Below are positions 1-9,139 of a DNA stretch of 64,000 nucleotides, piece by piece. Source of the stretch: Eledone cirrhosa (taxonomy: Eukaryota; Mollusca; Cephalopoda; Octopoda; Eledonidae); NCBI GenBank assembly GCA_964016885.1, contig OZ024743.1, positions 184,505,903-184,569,902 on the forward strand. Reading direction: 5' to 3'. How positions within the stretch are numbered: position 1 is the first letter of the stretch; every line of letters starts with the position of its first letter. The notes under the pieces were generated by a model. That model was given only the letters and a program-made list of their open reading frames with translations. It made no database searches and was not told the origin of the DNA. The translations under genes and the position numbers were made by a program.

Positions 1-1790
1 GAAAAGAGCGTCTGTGGTACTTTTACCTGACACAAACCCAAACTGCATTTCATCTAGATCAATTCGCTCTCTCATTAGTTGCGCTATAACTCTTTCTGTG
101 ACCTTCATGACCTGGTCAATGAATTTAATGCCTCTATAGTTTCCCCTATCTAGGGCATCTCCTTTACCCTTTTAGCAGTTAATGATAATTCTGCTACGCC
201 AGTCATTTGGTATAACCCCATACTGTATGACTTGGTTTACTATCCGGGAGACCACAGTGTGTCCCACCGATCCAGATGCTTTCAGCATTTCAGCAACTAT
301 CTTCGAAGGCCCAGTTGCTTTGCCTGTCTTCATATCTTTGATTGCCTTACTTATTATACTACCTTCAACTTGCACTGCTGGTCCCTCTATTGGATCGATT
401 TGGGGCAGACTATCTTTTTCCCACTTATTCTCATTTAGTAGCCTCTCGTAGTGACACTTCCAAGCTACCTTCTTATCAGTATCAGTGATGGCAAGTATAC
501 CATCATCATTACGGATGCACTTCTCCCCGACAATATCACGGTTTTCCTTGACACATTGACTAGCAACCCTGAACACCTCACGTTTTTGGTCCTCGCGTTG
601 TAGAACATGCTTGACCTTTCTTTTCTCTGCTTCCCTTCTTGCAAGGTACACTTGTCTCCTAGCTTCCCTCCTAGCCACTTGATAGTGTTCTCTACTTCCC
701 CCATCCTGCCATAACTTCCAAGCTTGCTTTTTGGCCTTGATTGACTCCTCCACCTTACTGTTCCACCACCATGTTACTCTCCTCCTGCCTATAGGTCTGC
801 TCCAGCCACAGATTTCATCTGTCGCCTTCAGCAGGTTAACTTTCAGGAATTCCCACTGTTCCTCTATACTGTACGTCTCTAATTGCTCTTCCTTACTGTC
901 AAAAGCATCAAGTAATATGCTTTTAAATTTGTTACTGGCTGTGGAGTCCTTTAACTTCCATATTCTTCTTCTCAGGGTGGTCCTCCTCTGTTGTCGAGTA
1001 CGTCTCGTCCTGATTATGAGGTCACTAACTATGAGGCTATGTTGGGAGGTGCAGTCTTCACGTGGGAGGGATTTAGTGTTTACAACCGACACTTTGTCAC
1101 GTCTTCTGGTAAGGATATAATCTATCTGGCTGGCGTGTTCCCCTGATCTATAGGTGATCAAGTGATTGTCTCGTTTTTTGAAGTTTGTTTTGCAGATAGG
1201 TTATTTGCGTCACAGAATTCTGAAGCCTTCCTCATTTCTGGTACCAAACCCGTAGCCTCCATGGATTCCGTCATAGCTGTCACAATGTTGTCCAACATGA
1301 CCATTTAGGTCGCCAGCAATAATTATGTAGTCACAGTCAGTTAGTTGGCAGGTAGTGAGCATTAATGACTCATAGAATTTGTCTTTTATAACGCCAGGCA
1401 GTTCAGATTGGGGTGCATAAGCGGATTCTATTTACGTCAATTACTTTATCTACCCATTTTTCTGCTAACATAATTCCTACTCCACCCAGCCCATTTTCAT
1501 TTCCCACCCAGAAAAGTTTATAGCATCGTTTTTTACCCACAATGAATCTAGCAGACCCACCTCTCCACCTAGTCTCTTGGACGCAACAAGCATCAACTTC
1601 CTTACGTTCAAGCATCTCTACAACCTCGTTAGAACGACCTTTTAAGGTGCCTACATTCATGGTACCAACTCTGAAGTTTGGGATTTCGTTTGATGGGTGG
1701 AAGGGTTGGGTTGGAGGTGTAGGGAGGGGTGTGGGAGATGGAATATGTTGGCCATCCGTGTCTGAAATAAAGAGGAATCCTTGCATTTAA
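1..1790 (-). mobile_element. LINE-I-like element, 5' part (endonuclease + start of RT), broken
   Basis: Read on the minus strand from 1790, this is the 5' portion of a non-LTR retrotransposon that runs out of the window at base 1. Positions 1786-1403 encode the start of an AP-type endonuclease (NVGTL, CVQETRW, GGVGIMLAEKW). The frame is lost around 1420, and 1161-172 then encodes the end of the endonuclease (SGEHASQIDYIL, TSQHSLIVSD) and the region ahead of the RT (GWSRPIGRRRVTWWWN, GKATGPSKIVAEMLKASG). A TAA interrupts the frame at about 172-174. The same frame continues to base 1 with RT residues such as NYRGIKF and [11 protein letters not shown]. It is not functional. The endonuclease family is the one annotated elsewhere as craniofacial development protein 2-like. 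The match to a specific LINE clade (RTE-like) is my inference. Confidence 0.88.
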
Positions 1791-1834
1791 TAATGGTGGC
1801 GAGTGGGGGAGGGGGAGAGGGATATGGGGAAGTT

Positions 1835-2627
1835 AACTAGAAGGTTATTTTTTTTTTAATCTAAACCTATAAACGGACGTATAACAGTAATCAGTGTTTA
1901 AATACGAGAGGGTTATTAACCGAACGTATAACAGTAATCAGAGTTTAATACAAGAAAATTGTTTTTGAGGGTCTGACAGAATTAACGAATAAAATAGAAA
2001 GCTTGGATTCTAAGTAAATGGACTGTGTAAAACATAAAGAGAGACAAGAAAATGGCGTAAATACAATTACATTTCTCAAACGCCCCTTTGGCAGGGATGA
2101 AGATTCGAAGAATTCTGAGATTTTTTACGACCGACAGGTTCATTTTATACTTGCTAAGAGAGAGAGAGGGAGGCCTGTAGGTTTATAGACAATGCATTGG
2201 GGGACAGAGTAGAGGAGAAGAAGAAGGAAGAATGTTCCAGAAAAAGTTATAACTAGAAGGTTATTTTTTTAAATCTAAACCTATAAACGGACGTATAACA
2301 GTAATCAGTGTTTAAATACGAGAGGGTTATTAAACGAACGTATAACAGTAATCAGAGTTTAGATACAAGAAGATTGTTTTTGAGGGTCTGACAGAATTAA
2401 CGAACAAAATTGAAATCTTGATTCTAAGTAAATGGACTGTGTAAAACGTAGAGAGAGACAAGAAAATGGAGTAAATACAATTACATTTCTGAAACGTCCC
2501 TTTGGCAGGGATGAAGATTCGAAGAATTCTGAGATTTTTTACGACCGACAGGTTCATTTTATACTTGATAAGAGGGTGGGGGAGGCCTGTAGGCTTATAG
2601 ACAATGCATTGAGGGACAGAGTAATAT
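1835..2627. repeat. Two tandem ~416-bp units upstream of the LINE 5' end
   Basis: A unit beginning AACTAGAAGGTTATTTTT starts at 1835 and again at 2251, a period of 416 bp; the second copy is cut at about 2627 by (AT)n. Inside each unit ACGTATAACAGTAATCAG occurs twice about 45 bp apart, a smaller internal duplication. The array lies directly upstream of the LINE reading frame that starts at about 1790 on the minus strand, so it may be a monomeric 5' UTR. Each unit also carries a similar plus-strand open frame starting MDCVK (2018 and 2432). It stops early in unit 1 and runs into the AT tract in unit 2. Confidence 0.8.
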
Positions 2628-2668
2628 ATATATATATAATATAATATATAATATATATATATATATAT
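2625..2668. repeat. (AT)n microsatellite
   Basis: Imperfect TA/ATAA tract immediately upstream of the LINE-I fragment at 2669; a similar tract follows that fragment at 3186-3275. Confidence 0.95.
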
Positions 2669-3185
2669 GTGATGCGTATGAAGGATGACAGCTGCATAAA
2701 AAGGTGCAGAGTACTAGAAGTCGATGGAAACCGCGGAGTGGGGAGACCCAAGATGACCTGGGATGAGGTGTTAAAAGCCGACCTTACCCAATTACACCTC
2801 TCAAAGGCGATGACACACGACCGTGACCTCTGGCGTCACGCAGTAATACAGAGTACCCGACCTCCCATGGGTACAAGCTGAAGCATATAGACAATATGCC
2901 CCCACACCCTCCACTGCAAGGTGGTCGTGGAGGTGCCACGGCAAAAAAGCACCCAGCCCACACTGTAAAGTGGACGTGTAGGCGCCAAGAAAAAGCACCC
3001 AGCACTCACTGTAAATGAGGTTGGTGTTAGGAAGGGCATCCAGCTGCAGAAACCAAGCCAAATCAGTGCCTGTATGAGCAAGGCATGGTCAGCCGACCAG
3101 ACACTGCCCACAACAGGACAACCCGTCTAACCCATGTTAGCGTGGAAGAACGGACGTAAAACGGTGATGATGATGATGATGATGA
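2669..3185 (+). mobile_element. LINE-I 3' end (C-terminal codons and 3' UTR)
   Basis: Plus-strand 5'-truncated LINE-I copy. Codons 2669-2881 give the end of the C-terminal domain ([31 protein letters not shown]) and finish at a stop after PPMGTS. Nearly the same peptide is encoded near the end of the long copy at 47.3-50.5 kb. The 3' UTR holds two copies of a roughly 50-bp unit (GTGGTCGTGGAGGTGCCACG type) and the shared tail GGACGTAAAACGGTGATGATG followed by (GAT)n. It is bounded on both sides by (AT)n. Confidence 0.9.
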
Positions 3186-3275
3186 TATATATAATATAAT
3201 ATATGATATATTATATATATCATAAAATATATGTTATATATATATATATCATATAATATATGATATATATCATCA
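3186..3275. repeat. (AT)n microsatellite between two LINE fragments
   Basis: AT-rich tract that separates the end of the plus-strand LINE-I piece from the 3' end of the minus-strand LINE-II copy. Confidence 0.93.
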
Positions 3276-5288
3276 TCATTTTACGTCCGCTCTTACCTGG
3301 TTGCAAGGGTGGGACGGGTCTTATTCAGCACAGCATCTCTCCACTTGTCACAGTCCTTCGTCATCTCCACAGTGAGCTTCAGCGATCTGAGGTCTGTTCT
3401 CACCACCTCCGCCCATGTTTTTCATGGTCTACCTCTACCATGTCTTCCTTCAACTGGCATTTCCTGGCACTTCTTTACCCATCGGTCATCCTCCATGCGC
3501 ATCACATGTCCATACCACCTCAGTCTCCTCTCCGGTACACTACATTCTATCCCTCTCAGACACAGTTTCTCTCTCAACACATTCATGCTGGGTCGTTCAC
3601 GCACATTGACACTGCACATCCAACGGAGCATACTTGCTCCATCTCTCTCCAGCCGTCGCATATCCTCTGCAGTTGCTGCCCATGTCTCACTACCATGCAG
3701 CATTTCGCATCTCACACAGGCATCATATAACCGTCCTTTCGTATGCAGAGAGAAACCCTTCTTCGTCAGCCGAGGAAGCGGCTCCCTAAACTTCTTCCAA
3801 CCCGTCCTTATTCTAGATACTATGGCCTCGGAACACCCCCCTCCCATGCTAATCTGATCTCCTAGGTACCAGAAGCTATCCACCACTTCTATAGCACCCG
3901 CCTGCATTTAAAAAATGTGTCTATCACTGCGACTTCTAATGTCTAATTTCCCTGTACATCTACTGCATACATATTTCTCCCTACCTGTTAGTTTGCCTGC
4001 TATCCCGCTACATCTCTTGTGTACCCGAAGATCTGCATTGCGTACACTTTATGGAATTTATGCCAGTTCCTTTCCTACATATCGAACATGGCCATTTCCC
4101 TGGCGGAATCAGAGTTTTGTCCTGTGTTATGGCTTGGAGGACTATAATGAACAAGAGCGGCCTGAAGACAGAACCTTGATGTACTCCTACTTGTATCTGG
4201 AATTCCTCACTAAACTCCATTCCTACCCTGACTTTACTGACAGTACCTCTGTACAAAGTTTGAAGTGTCCTCACAAGCCATTCCTCAACACCTAGTTTCC
4301 TTAGGGACCACCAGATGACAGATCGGGGTGCCCTATCAAAGGCCTTTTCTAGGTCAACAAAGGCTAAGTATAGTGGCTTATTTTTCTCTAAGAACCTCTC
4401 TTGCAATTGTCTCACCAAGAAGAGGGCATCTGTTGTACTCTTGTCAGGCACAAAACCAAACTGCATCTCATCTAGTTTGACCCTTTCTCTAATTAGTTGT
4501 GCTAATATCCTTTCTGCCACTTTCATAACCTGATCCATCAGTTTTATACCCCTATAATTGCTCCTCTCCAGAGCATCCCCTTTACCTTTGTAGCAATTTA
4601 TGAGAATACTGCTGCACCAGTCTTTGGGTATGACACCACCATATATAGCCTGATTGATGATGCGTACAACCAGTTTAGTGCCTACGTCCCCTGATGCCTT
4701 CAGCATCTCAGTAACTATTCCCGATGGTCCAACAGCCTTACCATTTTTCATTTCCTTAATTTCCTCTTGGACCCTATATTCGTCAATCTCAATAGCTGGT
4801 CCCTCTGTCGGATCTACTGAGTGTAATTTCTCTCTCTCCCATTCGTTCTCCACATTCATCAGTCTCTCATAATGACATTTCCAGGCCTCCTTTTTCTGAT
4901 CATTTGTGACACTAAGTACACCGGCATCGTTCCGGACATATTTATCTCCAACAACATCCTGATTTGCATTGACACACTGCCTTGCAATGTGGAACACCAC
5001 ACGCCCCTGATCTTCCCGTCGCAGAACATTGGCAAACCTCCTACTCTCGGCCTCCCTGCGTGCTAAGTACACCTGACGTCTAGCTTCTCTCTTAGCGGCT
5101 GTATATTCTTCCCTACTCCCACCCTTTTTCCAAGCCTTCCATGCTAGTCTTTTGTCTCTAATGGCCTTATCTACTGTGCTGTTCCACCACCAGGTCATTC
5201 TCTGTCTGGTTGGAGCTCTGTTCCAGCCACAAGTTTCATCAGTAGCCTGCAGCAAATTGTCACGTAAGAAATTCCAGTTATTATCATA
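3276..5288 (-). mobile_element. LINE-II copy, 5'-truncated, RT active site deleted
   Basis: Minus-strand LINE-II. Its 3' end is at 3276 (CATCATCATTTTACGTCC in plus orientation). The C-terminal domain is in 3907-3422 ([36 protein letters not shown]), preceded by a disrupted PHD-like segment at about 3910-4120. The frame 5288-4008 holds [49 protein letters not shown] (motif A) and VGVHQGSVF (motif B). It then jumps from LQAIT straight to DKTLIPPGKWP, so the block that contains YADD in sister copies is missing. The copy ends at 5288 in an (AT)n tract. It cannot encode an active RT. Confidence 0.92.
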
Positions 5289-5318
5289 TAATATATAATA
5301 TATATATATGTAATATAA
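5288..5318. repeat. (AT)n tract
   Basis: Short AT tract at the truncated 5' end of the LINE-II copy and next to a SINE. Confidence 0.85.
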
Positions 5319-5507
5319 TTGTTTGTACTTTTGGCACAAGGCCAGCAATTATCCCAGTGTATTACTGGTACTTTATTTTATGGACCCTGTAAGGATGAAA
5401 GGCAAAGTTAACCTCGGCGGGATTTGAACTCAGACCGTAAAGGGCCGTAACTCGTTGCTGCAAAGCATGGCGTCCGACCCTCTACCAATACTGCCAATTC
5501 ACCGCCC
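5319..5507 (-). mobile_element. tRNA-derived SINE (SINE-A), full length
   Basis: Minus-strand SINE. In its own orientation it starts GGGCGGTGAATTGGCAGTATT, with an A-box-like TTGGTAGAGGGTCGG and a B-box-like GGTCTGAGTTCAAATCCC, so the head derives from a tRNA and carries an internal RNA polymerase III promoter. The body includes TTTGCCTTTCATCCTTAC and the tail GCCTTGTGCCAAAAG. It is the reference for the many SINE-A copies in this window. Confidence 0.92.
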
Positions 5508-5509
5508 TT

Positions 5510-5649
5510 TGAATTTAATATAATATAATATATTTTATATGTAATATAATATAATATATATATATATATAATATAATATATGTATATATAATATAATATA
5601 AGTATGTATGTATACGTACATACATATATGTATACAGACGTACAGTAGC

Positions 5650-5703
<54 letters not shown>

Positions 5704-5712
5704 TCAGGCACA
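5510..5712. repeat. AT-rich microsatellite and start of a composite inverted repeat
   Basis: Long TATA runs (notably 5654-5701). The block at 5602-5655 (GTATACAGACGTACAGTAGC) is the reverse complement of blocks at 5750 and 6228. Confidence 0.85.
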
Positions 5713-5749
5713 CATGTATATATGTACGTATCAGTTTATATATATATAT

Positions 5750-6179
5750 ACATGCTACTGTACGTCTGTATACATATATGTATGTACGTATACATACATA
5801 CTTACATTTAAGTAAGTGCCGTACTAAGAGTGAGAAATGTAATTTCGTTTCATTCTATTCCAATTTATCGTTTTCGGTGCGCCTGGCCGACTGAACTCAC
5901 TCGATATACAAATTAGGCTGCTCAGCCGTTAATTTTCATAAGGAAAGTATATACTTTCGAACGTTCAACCATCTGGCAGAAGGGTATACGGTGCTGACGA
6001 TAGCTAACCAGCTTGAAACTAGTACATCGTTCCTGTGTCAGTGTTGAACAAAAAGGTGACGTGGTTGCCTTAACACCGTACGGCATAAATCAGGCTGTCC
6101 GTTTGTTTACAAACGAACAAAGCGAACGTTATAATAAATGTTCGCTAAACTGATACGTACATATATATATGTGTGCCTG

Positions 6180-6230
<51 letters not shown>

Positions 6231-6345
6231 GCTACTGTACGTCTGTATACATATATGTATGTACGTATACATACATACTTACATTTAAGTAAGTGCCGTA
6301 CTAAGAGTGAGAAATGAAATTTTGTTTCATTCTATTCCAATTTAA
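5750..6345. repeat. Duplicated ~115-bp block flanking ~360 bp of unknown sequence
   Basis: A block starting ACATGCTACTGTACGTCTG and running through AAGTAAGTGCCGTACTAAG occurs at 5750-5866 and again at 6228-6343 in direct orientation. A third, inverted partial copy is at 5602-5655. The sequence between the direct copies (5868-6140) has no recognisable coding content. It contains a further inverted pair: 5703-5738 against 6146-6181 (GATACGTACATATAT). Confidence 0.75.
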
Positions 6346-6398
6346 TATAATGTATGTATATATAATATATATATAATATAATATATATATATATATAT

Positions 6399-6730
6399 CA
6401 TCATCATCATTTTACGTCTGCTTTTCCTTGCTTGCAAGGGTGGGACGGGAACTGATTCTGGCTTGATTTCTACAGCTGGATGCCCTTCCTAACACCAACC
6501 TCATTTACAGTGAGTGCTGGGTGCTTTTTTGCCGTGGCACCTACACCACTTTGCAGTGGAATGATAGGGACCCCAGTCCCTATCATCTCATTTCTACAGC
6601 TGAGTAAACTGGAGCAATGTGAAATAAAGTGTCTTGCTCAAGGAAACAACACATCACCCGGTCTGAGAATTGAACTCACAACCTTTTGATTGCAAGGCCA
6701 ATGCTCTAACCACTAAGCCATGTGCCTCCA
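6399..6730 (-). mobile_element. tRNA-derived SINE (SINE-B) with a LINE-type tail
   Basis: On the minus strand the head at 6730 reads TGGAGGCACATGGCTTAGTG, with the A-box region TGGCTTAGTGGTTAGAGC and the B-box region GGTTGTGAGTTCAATTC, a clear tRNA-like promoter. The 3' half is the LINE 3' UTR sequence (GGAAGGGCATCCAGCTGTAG, then CAAGCAAGGAAAAGCAGACG) ending in (ATG)n at 6399. The element therefore joins a tRNA head to a LINE tail and could be mobilised by the LINE-II machinery. Both ends abut (AT)n. Confidence 0.88.
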
Positions 6731-6759
6731 TGTAATATAATATAATATATATATATAAT

Positions 6760-7320
6760 CATCATCATCATCACCGTTTTACGTCCATGTTTCCACGCTA
6801 GCATGGGTTAGAAGAGTTCTCCTGTTGAGGGCAATGCTAGGTCAAGTGACCATGTCTTGCTCATACAGAACAGATATTGGTTACCTTTCCTAACACCAAC
6901 CCCATTTACAATGAGTACTGAGTGTTTTTTATCATGTCACCTACACGACCACTTTACAGAGTAGACTGGGTGCTTTTTGTCTTGAAACCTACATATCCAC
7001 TTTACAGTGTGGGCTGGGTGTTTTTTGTCATGACACCTACATGATCACTTTACAGTGGGCGCATGGAGGGTGGGGCATACTGTGTATGTGCTTCAGCTTC
7101 AACCTGTGTCAATGAGAAGTTGGGTCTTCTGTATTATTGCATAATGTTAAAGATCTCGGTCCTGTGTCATCGCCTTTGAGAGGTGCAATTGGGCATGGTA
7201 AGCTTTTATCACCTCATCCCAAGTATTCCTGGGTCTCCCCACTCCAAGACTTCCATTGACTTTGAGTGCTCTGAACCTTTTTATATAGCTGTTATCCTTC
7301 ATATGCATTACATGTCCCAC
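6760..7320 (-). mobile_element. LINE-I 3' end with a three-unit 3' UTR repeat
   Basis: Minus-strand, 5'-truncated. The tail at 6760 is followed by the GGATG-rich 3' UTR with about three copies of the roughly 55-bp unit (GACTGGGTGCTTTTTGTC type) at 6905-7060. Degraded C-terminal codons extend to about 7320 (GGGACATGTAATGCATATGA on the minus strand). The reading frame is broken. Confidence 0.85.
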
Positions 7321-7377
7321 CTGGATTACGCACTGTATGTCATTATTGCACCCCTATAACTCCATCAGGAGTTATAG

Positions 7378-7552
7378 CACCATACACACAAATTATAGTA
7401 CAGGTATAACAAATTTTTCAGTATAACAACATTTGTTTCATCCCTGGCCACACACTCAATATGTTAGGTCGATCTTATTATAAATAATTTTTTGTTACAA
7501 CAAATTTTTTTTATACCCCGTGAATTTCGTTATAGCGGAATTTCACTGTATA
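7378..7552 (-). mobile_element. DNA-transposon end, pogo/Tigger-like (partial)
   Basis: On the minus strand the segment starts TACAGTGAAATTCCGCTATA followed by ACGAAATTC, which resembles pogo/Tigger-type terminal inverted repeats with a TA target. No convincing second end or transposase frame is visible. The clade is a guess from the terminal sequence. Confidence 0.45.
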
Positions 7553-8254
7553 AGAGGTCAGCTTCCAACAAGCTGAGACAATGATGTGATTTTAATCCTT
7601 AACTAAAGCCATTTTACTTCTCTGACATTACTCACACCTTTAAGAAAGACATAATGCTGCCCTTCATGTCACTTTTAAGTGGAACTTTTGTGCATTCTAA
7701 GTTCAAATCGTGTCATTGAAAAAACAATGACGCTTCTTCCAGGAGTAGCGACTATTAATAATGGAAGACCAATGAAAACATAGTTTCCTTGGTTTGATCT
7801 GATGGTTGGCACCTTTCCTTTTCCTGCACTTCTAGACATGTTGCTTCTATTGCAGCTTGTGAGAGTTCATGTCTCCCTCATAGTGAAGGATAGTTAACCA
7901 ACAACTAGTTATGACTGTCACAATTTGCTCTGCAAACTGGGGTTGATAGTTGGAATGAGGAAATCCACTTACTGCTTATGTGCATCTGCAGCATAAAAAA
8001 ATCCATACTGTTGGGTGGCAGAAAAACTTTCTGGGTTAGAAAGTTTTTTTGGTTAACCATTAAACTCAGTGAAGAGGTCTCATCATTGTCAGATGATTTT
8101 AAACAGCAGCATGTCATACATATCAAGACAGAGGTTGGAGCCACTGTCACTGTGTTTAATAAAAACGTTTGTTATGTGAGTATGTATGTGTGAGAGAGAG
8201 AAAGAGAGAGACAAGCCTGGAAATATGGGAAGAATGTTGGGAAGCAGGAAATAA
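7553..8254. other. No gene recognised
   Basis: AT-rich sequence with only short chance ORFs. A fragment at about 7975-8010 (GTGCATCTGCAGCATAAAAA) resembles the start of the LINE remnant at 11853. Nothing else is supportable. Confidence 0.5.
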
Positions 8255-8590
8255 CATTGGTAACTAAAAGAGAAGCTAAATGTAGGTTGTATGTAGCACA
8301 GAGAAAAGCTAAAAGTAAGAATTTTGTAAATGTTCTGCAGCAAGAGCATACAAGTCTAAAATGTCCTGGATTGTAAAGAAGTGTACCAATGCAAATCAAG
8401 ACATTGTTGGGGTAAAATGTGTCCAGAATAACAGTGATATCCTTACTCTCACTGACACCTAGAAATAAGAGGCTTGGAAATGTTATTATGAGTAGTTGCT
8501 GAATGAGGAGAATGATTTTGAAAAGAAAGAGACAAAACAGAGGGACCAGCTATTAAAATTGACAGTGTTGGAGTGCAAGACCTGCAGATC
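8255..8590 (+). mobile_element. Decayed LINE fragment (linker/RT N-terminus)
   Basis: Plus-strand translation across frames gives VTKREAKCRLYVAQRKAK, then KCVQNNSDILTLTDT, EAWKCYYE, LLNEENDFEKKE and EGPAIKI. This matches the region between endonuclease and RT of the LINE-I/II copies, with several internal stops. It lies downstream of the last GEMIN2 exon. Confidence 0.8.
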
Positions 8591-9046
8591 ATATCCAGTT
8601 GTTTGATCAACCACCTTAAAAAAGATAAATTGGACAATGTTGTCATAGATATTCAAAAATACAGGTAGTTATGGCTGGACAGCCTTTGATAAGTGCTGAC
8701 TTAGAGCTAAACAACAAAAACAACCAACTAATTATGTGATATGGGCTGCTCAACAAAACAACAACAATGATAATAAAATGGAAATCTTGTTTATCAAATA
8801 ATAAACAGAAAAACATACAACGGAAATGTCTTTGTAATGTTCTTGTGAAAAAATGACCAGCATGTGAAACAGTGCAATGCGCTGTACGTAGATAAGATAA
8901 GACAGACAAGAAAATTCGCTTGTTATATACAGTCCAATACCTCTAAATGAGCTGAGCCAGAAAAAGTTTGAAAGGATCTGTTAGCTCATTAACTGCTGTT
9001 GAGATATCTTCGTCATTTTAGCTGATGATGGAATCTCTCTTTTCTC

Positions 9047-9139
9047 TTAGCTGTTTATAAGATCTTTCTGTTCAAAATATTGGCACACAAGACATATAAT
9101 AAGGTTCAATGGAGTGAGGTGGGGATCTGATGGGTTATT
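9047..9139 (-). CDS. GEMIN2: GEMIN2 coding exon 8 (terminal)
   Basis: Acceptor CTTTTACAG; 30 residues [19 protein letters not shown] through EQKDLINS, then TAA. The C-terminal LNLxICLVxxYFxQxDL pattern is typical of Gemin2. Confidence 0.95.
   Translation of the reverse strand, partial: NNPSDPHLTPLNLIICLVCQYFEQKDLINS

Noticed and set aside
2784..3111. Open frames reading through the LINE 3' UTR and tail (also at 15197-15462 and 50139-50465)
   Set aside because: They run antisense through LINE-I 3' UTR repeats; the recurrence reflects repeat copies, not a protein family.
3309..3857. 182-codon plus-strand frame (also seen at 16277-16774 and 45722-46396)
   Set aside because: Shadow of the LINE-II C-terminal domain encoded on the minus strand.
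5515..5811. Open frames made of Tyr-Ile repeats
   Set aside because: They are translations of (TA)n microsatellites, as are those at 58110-58328 and 58740-58958.
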